The position numbers were made by a program, and so were the translations under genes. The notes beneath the pieces are model-generated. The model saw nothing but the letters and a program-made list of their open reading frames with translations, made no database searches and was not told where the DNA came from. From Pollenia angustigena (lineage: Eukaryota > Arthropoda > Insecta > Diptera > Polleniidae): DNA of 64,000 nt. Location of the stretch: contig OV884058.1 in the NCBI GenBank assembly GCA_930367215.1, forward strand, positions 200,960,208-201,024,207, in the 5' to 3' direction. Shown in pieces: positions 44,351 to 55,544 of this stretch; position 1 is the stretch's first letter; every line of letters starts with the position of its first letter.

Positions 44351-44929
44351 TTATCAATTCATATGACGATATTAAAAAACCCAAACTATTTCTTTCTACA
44401 ATCAAAACATTAAAACATGTTTTGAACAGTGTGTTACATGTTGTTTGTTTAAAAAGTGCATTTGAGATTATTGAATAAATTTGTCACAGCAAGCTGCATT
44501 ATTTTATAGTGTGTATTTATTCTAAGAAGAGCTCCTAATAACTCATATTGCATTCTGTTGCAAGTATTGATTTTGGTTGTATTCATTACAGAAAAAAGCT
44601 AGTTCAACAGAAGTAACGCTAGTTGGTACAACAAGGATATTTAAAACTATTTCAACAAGTTCTTGAAATAGTTTTAAATCGCAAAAAAGACTAAAATTTG
44701 TACCCACATCTTGACCAAATCGGTATTGCCATTGCAAAAATGAAATTTATAATAATATAATATCCCCAAAAAGCCCCAGCGAAAAAAGTGCTTTTCCCCA
44801 AAAAATCCCATGGGGATTTTCACAACATTTTAATTCCCAATTACAAAGAAAAATCCCCAAAACTGGGAACACTGTCACAAAGCAAAACAAATATTTTTGG
44901 AAATATGTACATAAAATCAAAAGTTGTTA
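44351..44929. other. Unassigned DNA with a possible hAT-type end
   Basis: On the minus strand near 44875 the sequence CAGTGTTCCCAGTTTTGGGG looks like a hAT MITE end; the other end was not found. The stretch between 44760 and 44875 has several 'tcccca' motifs. Confidence 0.35.
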
Positions 44930-46190
44930 ACAGATTTTAATCATTTATAGCTTGTTTTGTTTGCAATGTTGTTTTTTATATGTCTGCATAAAATTAGAAG
45001 CATAGCTGCACTTTTCAATTTTTAATGAATTTTTGAAAACAAAAATTCCGAAATTTGATTAAAAAAATAATTTTTTTTTCCAGAAAAAAAAATTATGTTT
45101 CTAAAACGACTGCGCATTTAAGAAAAACGTTTTACCTTTCTTAAAGTAAATTTTATTGCGGAATTTCGTTTTTTTTTTAGTTTTTCAATAAACTAAAGCG
45201 TTTTTGAGTTACGCGAACATATGTTGTGCAACCTCCTTAATTTTCGAAACAACGGTATATCTCGAAAACCAAAGCCAACATAAAGAAAATAGTTTCAACT
45301 TTCTTAAAGTAAATTTTATTGCGGAATTTCGGTTTTTTTAGTTTTTCAATAAACTAAAGCGTTTTTGAGTTACGCGAACATATGTTGTGCAACCTCCTTA
45401 ATTTTCGAAACAACGGTATATCTCGAAAACCAAAGCCAACATAAAGAAAAAAGTTTCAACTTTCTTAAAGTAAATTTTATTGCGGAATTTCGGTTTTTTT
45501 TAGTTTTTCAATAAACTAAAGCGTTTTTGAGTTACGCGAACATATGTTGTGCAACCTCCTTAATTTTCGAAACAACGGTATGTCTCGAAAACCAAAGCCA
45601 ACATAAAGAAAAAAGTTTTAACTTTCTTAAAGTAAATTTTATTGCGGAATTTCGGTTTTTTTTAGTTTTTCAATAAACTAAAGCGTTTTTGAGTTACGCG
45701 ATCATATGTTGTGCAACCTCCTTAATTTTCGAAACAACGGTATGTCTCGAAAACCAAAGCCAACATAAAGAAAAAAGTTTTAACTTTCTTAAAGTAAATT
45801 TTATTGCGGAATTTCGGTTTTTTTAGTTTTTCAATAAACTAAAGCGTTTTTGAGTTACGCGAACATATGTTGTGCAACCTCCTTAATTTTTGAAATAACG
45901 GTATATCTCGAAAACCAAAGCCAACATAAAGAAAAATGTTTTAACTTTCTTAAAGTAAATTTTATTGCGGAGTTTCGGTTTTTTTTAGTTTTTCAATAAA
46001 CTAAAGCGTTTTTGAGTTACGCGAACATATGTTGTGCAACCTCCTTAATTTTCGAAACAACAGTATATCTCGAAAACCAAAGCCAACATAAAGAAAAAAG
46101 TTTCAACTTTCTTAAAGTAAATTTTATTGCGGAATTTCGGTTTTTTTAGTTTTTCAATAAACTAAAGCGTTTTTGAGTTACGCGAACATA
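44930..46190. repeat. Tandem array, 162-bp unit, about six copies
   Basis: The landmark atgttgtgcaacctcctta recurs at 45221, 45382, 45543, 45706, 45867 and 46029, spaced 161-163 bp, with a last truncated unit at 46190. Units are very similar, differing by a few substitutions and by the length of a T run. Single diverged copies of the unit flank it (44150-44240 and 48190-48290), so the array expanded from part of a Tc1-like remnant. The first 140 bp (44930-45070) match 43967-44100. The array stops exactly at a MITE insertion. Confidence 0.9.
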
Positions 46191-46439
46191 TGAGCCGTTT
46201 ATTTTGAAAGTGGCATAAGTCATTTCGGTTTTTAAGTCGAGATATTTAAGGGTTTGCGTTTTAACACGTTTTAAAATATGGATGCTAACTTTCGAGAAGA
46301 TTCACTTGTATTTGATACATCATGATAATGATATTTTTCTCAGTATTATTATTATTATTATTACTTATTATTATTATTTATTATTAACTCGATTTTTTTT
46401 GAAAAAGTGACTAATGCCACTTTCAAAATAAACGGCTCA
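46191..46439. mobile_element. 249-bp MITE, TGAGCCGTTTATTTTGAAAG ends, TA target
   Basis: Inverted ends of about 32 bp with one or two mismatches (TGAGCCGTTTATTTTGAAAG...) lie between TA dinucleotides at 46189-46190 and 46440-46441. It sits in the last unit of the 162-bp array: the sequence gaacaTATGTT of the unit is split as gaacaTA ... TATGTT. The interior has an (ATT)n microsatellite at about 46337-46385. Confidence 0.85.
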
Positions 46440-46454
46440 TATGTTAATCTATCT

Positions 46455-46773
46455 ATACAATATATAATTTCTTAGTATGTAAGGATGTTTGCATGTATGT
46501 CCTATTCTTTCCGCAACTTTCTGAAGCCATCTGATGACATAGGAAGCTGAAATTTGGCACACTTGAAGTACTTTCTCTGCGGAAGATCGTTACGAAGCCA
46601 TATTTTTGATTTTCGGCTTTTCAACTAGTATAACTATAAAGATCTGATAGAAAAGATGTTTTTTATAATATGGGGAACTTTGGGCCCCACCCGGCACGGC
46701 TAGGCACCGTCGGATTGACAAGATGCGACCAGTCTAATGTACATACATAAGTATAAACATACATATGTACATT
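46455..46773. repeat. Repeat fragment resembling a Helitron-like 5' region
   Basis: tctatctatacaatatat, atgtaaggatgtttgcatgt and ctgaaatttggcaca resemble the outer segment of the Helitron-like copies at 36.9 and 53.0 kb, but no CTAG-type end with hairpin and trailing T is found downstream. Confidence 0.3.
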
Positions 46774-47368
46774 AGGGTGACCGTTAAAATCAAAAGTTGG
46801 ATTTATTTAGGTCTCACTCGCCAATTTGGTGGGTATTGATAAAAAAACAACTCAAACAAATTTTAAGGACGATCGGCGAAGGCTAAGCCGTCCCTCAAAC
46901 CCCCCAAAGTTTGAGAAAAATCGAAAAGTCCGAATTGTATGACTTATATTTAGGAAAATATTAATTTTACATAAAAGTTGTTAACAAAGTTTCCAACAAC
47001 TTTTGCCTTAACAAGTTTCCTCTAAAACTCATATTGAACAAAACCTCCTAATTAAAATAAAAAGTAAACATCAGCATTGATTCGAATTTTTTCTTTAGAA
47101 CTGTTTTTTCTTACACACGTCAATTCAGCTTTAATATTTGTGTTTGTGTTCGTTTGCTTAAAAAAAAAATAGTCAAACGCATATCATTTGTTTCTAACGT
47201 ACCACGGTTGATAAAGTTGGTGCAATTGTACTTTTTTAATACAATTCAAAGCCAAAAAGTACGGTGATACACCCGTGACTCATTTGGTACTATTTCCACA
47301 TTTTTCAAACGTAAATATTTATAATTGATATAAAATGGCAGCTCGTATTTACTGTCCAATGAATATAA

Positions 47369-47544
47369 ACGGATTTCAATGTTTGGTGCAAATGGTTTTG
47401 CCAAAGTGCAAATGCAACATTTCGTAGCGTTTTTATGAAATCTTAAGGAAACTCTGTGTATTTTGTTGTTGGATTTAACAAAACAGCTAGGATATTTTGC
47501 ATTTGCTCTTTGCAAGACCATTTGCAACAAACACTAAACTTCGC
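47369..47544. mobile_element. GCGGAGTTCA MITE, copy 3, nested in composite
   Basis: acggatttcaatgtttggtg at the left and, on the minus strand, gcgaagtttagtgtttgttg at the right are diverged forms of the family ends; the inner gtgcaaatggt and tgcatttgctctttgcaaga match copies 1 and 2. At about 176 bp it is the shortest copy. Overlapping minus-strand open frames here are artefacts. Confidence 0.6.
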
Positions 47545-48119
47545 TATTGTGAATAGATTTTTGCACTTGATCATTGGACGATTGCATATACCACATTCTA
47601 AATCAAGTATCAGCGGCAGCATATAAGCCTTCATGCCAAAATATTATAAAAACAAAGGAACGAAATAGACCGTATGTACCAATGGTTTCAAGTGTAACCG
47701 AAACAAAAGTCTTTTTCTTTTATAAAAAAAATTATTTATTACTATTGGGGTCGAAAAAGTAATATTTTAGAAGTTCGAAAGTACGATATTGGTTTTCTCA
47801 TTTTTCATCCCTGTAACATGTGCAGGTATGTTACTTTCTTTATTCTTTAGGGGGGCTCTCATATAAAATTGTCAACACAGACTAGAAATATATTGAAGAA
47901 AAAGCCCCAGAACTGCCAAGGAATCGCCCCAAGGGGGATTAAATATATGACGGACCTTCATTACTTTTTTGTGCTTAACATTTTCTTAAACATACTTGCT
48001 TATATCACCACCCTTTAGGGGGGCTCCCATACAAATATGCCGGTTTAATATAATTCTTAAATTTGGCCACTGCAGCGCCAAGATTACCCTCACATAATTT
48101 GTTTTATCCTTATTGCCAA

Positions 48120-48375
48120 AAAAAATTTGGTTTCTAAAACGACTACGCATATTAGAAAAACCTATAACAATTGTTAAAGGTAATATTATTGTGGAATTTC
48201 GTTTTTTTTTTTAGTTTATTTTATAAACTAACCCGTTTTTGAGTTACGCTGTGCAACCTCCTCCGTTTTTGAAATTTTGAAAACAAGAGCTAACCTAAAA
48301 AATGGTTAGCACCACTGAATTTAGCGTACTCGAATTAGGGTAAAACTCCAGGTGCGCGGCTGGTCGGTTTTTTTA
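48120..48375 (+). repeat. Tc1-like family fragment, copy 3
   Basis: gtttttgagttacgctgtgc, aacctcctccg, gcaccactgaatttagcgta and ggtgcgcggctggtc match 44160-44330 in order. Confidence 0.55.
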
Positions 48376-49424
48376 AATAAATAACAAAAATGTTTTTCAA
48401 CAAAACTAATTCATAGAAAATTCGTTTCTTTAATGAATTAAAAATTCGATTTTTTAGTGGCTTATTCGATATTTTCAGTTTATTTTGTTTAATAAGAGAT
48501 AAAGAAAAACTTGTTAACAAATTTTCTACAAAATTAATATATTCTAAGTTATTAAACATAAAAGTCAGATTTCATGTAAAATTATAATTTTTCTCAAACT
48601 TTGGTGGGCTTGAGGGACGGCTTAGCCTTCGCCGATCGTCCTTAAAATTTTTGTTTTTTTTATCAATACCCGCCAAATTGGTGAGTGAGACCTAAATAAA
48701 TCCAACTTTTGATTTTAACGGTCGCCCTAGGGTACCACCGTACTTTTTGGCTTTGAATTGTATCAAAAAGTACAATTGCACCAACTTTATCAACCGTGGT
48801 ACGTTAGAAACAAATGATATGCGTTTGACTATTTTTTTCTTTTAAGCAAACGCACACAAACAGAAATATTAAAGCTGAATTGACGTGTGTAAGAAAAAAC
48901 AGTTCTAAAGAAAAAATTCGCATCAATGCTGCTGTTTACTTTTTATTTTAATTAGGTTTTGTTCAATATGAGTTTTAGAGAAAACTTGTTAGGGCAAAAG
49001 TTGTTGGAAACTTTACTAACAACAACTTCTTAGAAAACGATTTTTATGTAAAATTAATATATTCCTAAGTATAAGTCATACAAGTCGGAGTTTACTATTT
49101 TTCTCAAACTTTGGCGGGCTTGAGGGACGGCTTAGCCATCGCCGATCGTCCTAAAAATTTGTTTGAGTTGTTTTTTTATCAATACCCACTGGATTGGGGG
49201 GTTAGAGCATGGAAAAATAGAAAAAAAATTTGATCCATACAGTTAACGACCACCCTAATGTACATATATCTACATACATATGTACATATATTTTTATATA
49301 GAAATAATTATTTATGAAAATTTTGCATCAAATTGCTTTAAATGATGATGTATAAGTGCTGAAATAAGTACGCTTTATAATTGCTAGTACATAAACAGAT
49401 TTGTATTGCTTTAATGTTTAATTA

Positions 49425-49940
49425 CAGTAGAATCGCGATAATTCGTAATCGCAAGGAACCGGCCATTTCTTACGAATTATAGGGGTTTTCGATTTAGCGG
49501 GATTTCGATTTACCGGGGTTTAAATAAAATTAATACGAATTAACGGGGTTTTTCAATTTATTTACTAAAGCAATAATAAACACATAAAGACAATTGTTAA
49601 AAATAAAATATACCTATAAAAATTATTTATGTAACAAACTGATCTTAAGAAAATAAACACACGAACAAGCAAAAACCCACGCAAAAAAAACGGTAAACAA
49701 AAAATCATTATTTCCATGTTTCTGTTGTTTTTATTACGAATTATAAGTGGTAATTAGCAAACAATTACGATTTATAAGATGTAAAGACGATTTTCTTCGA
49801 AAAAAAATTACGAATTATCGAGGGGACCAAAATGTATGGAAATTTTACGAATTAACGAGATTTTTTCAAGGGACCGACAGTTTATTACGAATTATCGGGA
49901 ATTACGATTTATCGGGGTACGAATTATCGGGATTTGACTG
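49425..49940. mobile_element. pogo/Tigger-type MITE, TA target
   Basis: Ends CAGTAGAATCGCGATAATTC and (minus) CAGTCAAATCCCGATAATTC lie between TA dinucleotides at 49423-49424 and 49941-49942. CAGT starts, a TA target and repeated subterminal acgaattatcggg motifs fit the pogo/Tigger branch of Tc1/mariner. 516 bp, non-coding; the open frame at 49747-49959 runs through the terminus and is not a gene. Confidence 0.8.
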
Positions 49941-49942
49941 TA

Positions 49943-52391
49943 TTTTAATATGTTTGTAGATATTTTTTTTTGCATTTGACTTCATGGCATGCTTGTTTTA
50001 CTTATTTTGCTTTTATTTGTGTTTTACGTGTGCCTCTATACAATATGTTTGGTTGATATCGGCATGATATTTAAACCAATTTGTAGTCATTTGAAAAATA
50101 GTTAATTTATAGTTAGCGCTTTTTGCAACTGACTATTTTATTTACTACAGGGTAGTGCTTGTGTAGCTCTTTAATAAATATGGTATAAACGAGATTAAAG
50201 ACTACTATAGAGTAGTGACGACTTTTGACTACATACATAAATAGTTTGCTTAATATATTTTAAAGTTTTCAATGTCATAATGCAAATTTACATTAAATAA
50301 CTTTATGTAATTCATATAATAATAGAAATTCGTCATAGTAATACCATTTAGGAATTTTTGCTAAGTTTTATTTGTGTTTTTTCCTCTCAGGGTCAGTGAT
50401 ATTAACTTTGCAGAAATAATTTTTAAAAATATTTATATTTTTACAAAATAACATTTACAATTTGTCATGTATGAATATAAAAATACAACTATATTTTTTT
50501 TTTTTTTTTTTTTGCATTGTAATATAAAATAATTTCCCTACTCCCCCGTCTTTGCACAGGCAAGTTAAATTATTAAATGCATTCTTGAGTTGTTTAGAAT
50601 GGATTGTAAGTAAAGTGTTGTTTATAACAAGTTTTCTGCCAGTATTTTGTTTTTAAAGAACTATGATTTCTATAATTTAAAATAATAGTAAAAAAAAATT
50701 AAGAAAAAATTCTAGGTGTTGGTTTCAAGCTGTTGCTTGTAGCAGGTTGAAAGGTGGGTATTTATTTAAAATGAGAAAAAATTTTAAAAGTCGAACAAGT
50801 GATATTTAAAAAAAAATTATTTAGAAACCAGAACTATTGTATTGATAAATTCTTAAGCGGCATTTGTTCTATTGAGCTTAGAAATCGTTGTAATTAACTT
50901 ATTTTCAAATACATGTTAGTCAAATGCAAAACAAATAAAACAAAAAAAATTATGTATCTTTTTTTATTATTAACAATGAAGTAATCAATTATTTTTAAAA
51001 GAATTGTGTATCTATGGAAGTGTTGTGCCTTTTTTGCGAGTTACTGCAAGATAGTTAAGAAATAATTTTAGAGAAGTAAATTTTAATTAAAGATTAAATA
51101 GTTGTTTATTAAACTTTGCTTAATTGATGTAATTTAATTGTTGGAAGTACAACTTTGTTATATAAAAGGTCATATTCTTATAAGTTTCGATCGAAATATT
51201 GTCCTAGTTTTCTAACATACCATTTTAGAAATAGAGATTTTAGAAAAGACCTTTTGGAAAATATGTAGTGTCTTTCTTTAAAATTATGGCCCATAAATCA
51301 TAGTCAAAAATAAAGTCGACTTTTTTTTAAGTATACTTGAAAACAATGACGTTCACATGCATTTAAAGCCGGGTTTAGTTTAAAGTGTACTTTATTTTGA
51401 CCATGAGTATGGGGTATACCTTTAAAAAATACATATTTTTTTAAAAACAATTTAAAAATTCGTCTATCTACTATATTAAGTCTATAACTCCAACTATAGT
51501 TTAAAGCTTTGACTTGTGATCAGAGTCACACATGATTAGGTTTCCAATCCATACAAATGCATGTTTTTTGTCGATAGTCTAAGATCGTTGTCGACCAATT
51601 ATCTTTCCGAATCATTAAATTTGCGTTAAAATGGTATCGATTTGTTTTTTCATATCGTTGCATATGTTGGTGAAAATGCATAATTTTTCATATAGTGATT
51701 TTAAATGCATATTTTTGCATATTTTAACATTTTTGAGTGATATATTTTTTAAATTTCCATATACTTAGTTTCAAAATTGTATACAAAAAAAAATCTTCCA
51801 AAAAAAATGTTTTTAAATCAATATATAATTTTTTTTTGGAGCTCTGATTGAAATACAAGATTTCGACATAAAAATACTTCAATTTTAAATCTATGCAGCA
51901 GCTTACATGTTCAATTAAGGCTGCCAATTTGCCTTTAACAATTAATCCAAAACTGTTACATGTTTCTTTCTTGGCACACGGGTTACACCGAGTTGCAGAG
52001 GTAATAAGAACAAAATTCGATAATATTGATTTATTGATTTCATACGGGAAATAATATTTTTAAAAGCTCCTTCACGAGTTGCAAATTTGTAATAAAATGA
52101 ATCCTTTGGTACTTTTGGCACCGTAAGAAAAAAAACAACAATAACATTTTTTTTTTTTTTTTCTTGTTTTGAATAAAATTTAAACAGCAAACGCTTTTTT
52201 ATTAAAAATTTTCAAGTTTTTAGTGTGTATTTTTTATTTTTTTAATGCATATTTTGGAGTTTTCAGTGCATATTTTATGCGCATATTTTCGATTTTTTAG
52301 TGCATGAAAATCTTATCTCTACACATGATTATTGTCTAGTCTATAATCTCCACAAATGTCTAGTGCTTACTCTCAACTATTATTAAGATTT
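49943..52391. other. AT-rich DNA, possible decayed transposon at 51.6-52.3 kb
   Basis: No gene is recognised. A poly(T) run is at about 50493-50512. From 51650 to 51730 and from 52220 to 52310 there are clusters of atgcatatttttgcat-like motifs bracketing two minus-strand open frames (51724-51927 and 51942-52190) without recognisable motifs; similar motifs recur at 56300-56420 and 57060-57330. Confidence 0.35.
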
Positions 52392-52853
52392 CCGGGTGAC
52401 AATGTGAAGTCTGATTTTTTATTTTCGGTCTGCGGGCGGTGGGGCGTGGCAAAATCAAATTTTCATATTGCACCAACAATGACATCTATATAATTTGGAC
52501 GATTTTTTCTTTAAAATGATCGCCATGGTCCAACTTAGATTTATACGAAAAGAAAATTTTGCCCCGCACACTTTTACGCCCACATTTTTCGAATTACCTA
52601 AAATCAGAAAACGGCTCCATCGATTTGACTCTTTTAAATGTTCGTTTTAACCCATTTTAAGTTTTCATCGAAAGAAAAATTTACCACGCCTACTTTAACG
52701 CCCACTTTTTCTATAATGCGCATAACTTGAGAATGGCTTGACCGATTTGACTAATTTTTCTTTCAAATGTTCGTATCTTTTTAACGGATTTTAAAAATCG
52801 AACGCAAACATTTTTCCTAATTTGGACAGGACAACGTCTGTCGGGTCAGCTAG
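52392..52853 (+). mobile_element. Helitron-like non-autonomous element, copy B, 5'-truncated
   Basis: Ends gtctgtcgggtcagctag followed by T, with the GACAG/CTGTC hairpin 7 nt before CTAG. The interior matches copies A and C in order. It starts abruptly at the gggtgacaatgtgaagtctg segment, lacking the outer microsatellite-rich end. Confidence 0.6.
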
Positions 52854-52974
52854 TAGTAAATAAACTGCAACTTTTAAGGAATAAAACAATAATAAAAAGC
52901 CGATTAGTGGTTGAGCCTTACTGCCAGGCCCACGATATATATAGAAAACAATTATCTATCTATCTATGTATCTT

Positions 52975-53661
52975 CTATCTATCTATCTATATATATAAAA
53001 TAGGATGTGTGTATGTATGTATGTAACGTATGGACTCCAAAACGGCTGGGCCGATTTTGATGAAATTTTCAGGGAATCTTCAGAATATAAAGGCGGGTGA
53101 CACTGTGAAGTCTGATTTTTGATTTGCGGGCGGAGGGGCGTGGCAAAATTCAATTTTCATATTGCACCACCAATGAAATCTATATAATTTGGACGATTTT
53201 TTTCTTTAAAATGATCGCCATGGTCCAACTTAGATTTATACGAAAAGAAAATTTTGACCTGCCCACTTTTTTCGAATTACCTAAAATCAAAATACGGCTC
53301 CATCGCTTTGACAAATTTTTTTTTCAAATGTTCGTATTAAACCATTTTAAGTTTTCATCGAAAGAAAAATTTACCACGCCTACTTTTACGACCACTTTTT
53401 CTATTAAGTGCATAACTTGAGAACGGCTTGACCGATTTGGACGATTTTTTCTATAAAATCATCGCCATGGTCCAAATTGGGCTTTTACGGGAAGAAAATT
53501 TTGCCCCGCCCACTTTTTTCGATTTACCTAAAATCAGAAAACAGCTCCATCGATTTGACTAATTTTTTTTTCAAATGTTCGTATCTTTTTAAAGGATTTT
53601 AAAAATCGAACGCAAAAATGTTTCCTAAGTTGGACAGGACAACGTCTGTCGGGTCAGCTAG
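52975..53661 (+). mobile_element. Helitron-like non-autonomous element, copy C
   Basis: Begins tctatctatatatataaaat and gtatgtatgtatgtaacg, runs through ccaaaacggctgggccgat and two internal sub-repeats, and ends gtctgtcgggtcagctag followed by T, with the same hairpin as copies A and B. It is the fullest copy of the three and lies 120 bp downstream of copy B in the same orientation. The 98-codon open frame inside is not a gene. Confidence 0.6.
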
Positions 53662-53950
53662 TAAAAAACTAAAATTTATTTTTGTTTCCAATACAAATAT
53701 ACGAAAGAAATGTTCTTGTCGACATCGTGGGCCTGGGTCTTAAACCTAAACTATTTCTTAAAAAAATTTTTAAAATACATACTAATATAAAATAAAATCT
53801 GTATTTTCTTAAATGGATGATTAAATTAATAAAAAAATAGTTTTGACTTATGCACAGGGCAATCTTAAATATGCACAAACATATTTAAAATCACCCAAAA
53901 ATTAAAAACATGCACTCGAAAAAAAACGCAAATTAAAAATGTTTAATTAG

Positions 53951-54270
53951 AAGATTTTGTTTGTCGTGCTAAATTCCCAATTTTTATTCTTGATAAAAAA
54001 CACTGAAATTTATTGTTGAAGGGATAAACGTATTCCTATGCGCATTTCACTGGTTACTTAGGCCAAATCGTCAGGAAATTTCATCCAAAGATTTTAGAAA
54101 AACTAATGATATTAAACGAAATAAAACTGTTAAGCGTATAAGAATTATAAGCGACAGTTCTACTTGTAACAATATCAAAGTTTAAACAAAAACATCAATA
54201 GCAAACAGTGAGTTTATCTCTTCTTACATTCCCCACTACAATTGATTGGAATTCTTCCAACATTAATTGC
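53951..54270 (-). mobile_element. Penelope-like terminal repeat (family P1), copy 3
   Basis: In minus-strand order: gataaactcactg, ttgttacaagtagaactgtc, aaaatctttgg, hammerhead-like segment, aataaatttcagtg, then the aagaataaaaattggg block (53951-53993). No Penelope coding sequence is adjacent. Confidence 0.55.
54032..54079 (-). ncRNA. Candidate hammerhead ribozyme, family P1, best-preserved copy
   Basis: On the minus strand: stem I strand ATTTC, core CTGACGA (complement of 54068-54074), stem II TTGG/CCAG around a loop cctaagtaa-type sequence, GAAA (complement of 54045-54048), stem III ATG/CAT with a CG loop, cleavage position A (54037), then GGAAT closing stem I with five pairs including one G-U wobble. 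All invariant core bases are present. It should be able to self-cleave if stem II (four pairs, one wobble) is stable enough; this is inference. Confidence 0.55.
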
Positions 54271-55309
54271 AGTTGTTAGTTGGTTAAGAAGAAACAAAAT
54301 GAAAACAAAAACAACTTGCAAAAGCATGTTGCCAGTTAGGTTTTTTTAAGCCGTGCACTTGCCAGTTCCCAAAAATCCCAAAAATTACTTTGATAATGTT
54401 TAATTATTTTTATTAAAACAAATGTTTTTAACAAATTATAATCATGTGTTTTTAAGTTTGCAAATTGAAATGATCTTCGATTGGCATTGTCGCGATATAA
54501 ATACATTAAAGTTGGCAGCACTGATCTCTAAATAAAAAATTAACCTTGTTCAAAGTGTACAGATATAAGTGAGCAAAATACATGTGATGATCAAACGGAT
54601 TAGAATTGCAGAAAGTCCACACAGTTCCTTTTAGGGAACGACACAACTCTACTGACAACTAAAACAGAATTGCTAAAAGAAAGCCATTGCTTATTTTTGA
54701 TGAAGAACAGTGCTATTATTATGTATTAAAGAAAATTTATAAAATAAAATAAATCATTAAAATTAAAAACACTTTGATAATTAAGGAAGCGTTTAAGAAA
54801 TGTGCTTTTTTAATGTTGAACATAATTAATTTAACTTCTTATAGAACTATTTTTTAAATAACTAATAGTTAATTTATAGTTTTTTATTAAACAAAAACTT
54901 TGCTTGCTACTACATATTTATTTTATGTTGTTCGTATTGCTTAATTAATCAATTGTTCTTTTCTGTTCTTCCAAAAAGAAACTCATAAATTATTTGTTAG
55001 TGATTTTAAACAATCGTGAAATAATTGTTGTTTCATTTAAGTAATTAAAAACATAATTATTTAACAAAGAATTTATGTGGAGAGTATAATTATTAAACAA
55101 AGAATTCGTCTTAAAGATGTTCTTTCGAAGTAATATTTTTTTTATGAACAAGTTGTTAAGACTCAAATGCAAATGGCAGTCGAGAAGCAAACATTTTAAA
55201 TGGTTTAAGTCGTAAATATATTGATAGTTATAGAAGGCAACCCATTTGATCAGCCAGGTCATTCACCACGACAGATCTAGTCTGCGTACGAAGCAAATTA
55301 TTCTAATAC
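54271..55309. other. AT-rich DNA, possible hAT-type end at 54.52 kb
   Basis: On the minus strand near 54525, CAGTGCTGCCAACTTT resembles the hAT ends at 39824 and 58253, but a matching partner with target duplication was not identified. No coding content. Confidence 0.4.
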
Positions 55310-55507
55310 GGCCCGTTTTCACAACATACCGATAGCTAATGGTAGGATATTATCGGCCCTATAAAATGTGTTCTGTTATTAAAACTTAACTATTTATAAC
55401 CTTCTTATCGCTCACATCAGGTAACAGTAAAGTTGTAATAACGGAACACTTTTTATACGGCCGGTAAAATCCTACCTTTAGCTATCGTTAAGTTGTGAAA
55501 ACGGCCC
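55310..55507. mobile_element. 198-bp palindromic MITE
   Basis: Nearly the entire element is an inverted repeat: left ggcccgttttcacaac...ggtaggatattatcggcc and right (minus) gggccgttttcacaac...ggtaggattttaccggcc match over about 90 bp with scattered differences, leaving only a few bases of loop. Transcribed RNA would form a long hairpin. Superfamily not assigned. Confidence 0.8.
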
Positions 55508-55544
55508 TAAGTGAGAGAGCATTTATGTCGGTTGTATATCTATA

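Larger units (their letters stand above)
46774..49256. repeat. Composite of about 500-bp units in inverted and direct orientation
   Basis: Unit L (46774-47274) starts AGGGTGACCGTTAAAATC and ends acggtgatacaccc. Unit R (48730-49256) is its inverted copy, starting ggtaccaccgtac and ending cgaccaccct. A third, partial unit (48505-48727) has the same orientation as R and abuts it at a CCCTAGGG junction. Between L and the partial unit lie a MITE (47369-47544) and a Tc1-like fragment (48120-48375). Flanks on both sides are atgtacat-rich. Units contain gacggcttagccttcgcc and are non-coding; they look like a DNA-element family with AGGGTG termini. Confidence 0.7.

Noticed and set aside
46531..46558. 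CTGATGA ... GAAA resembling another hammerhead
   Set aside because: The segment between core and GAAA cannot form stem II and no stem I pairing is visible, so it is most likely chance.
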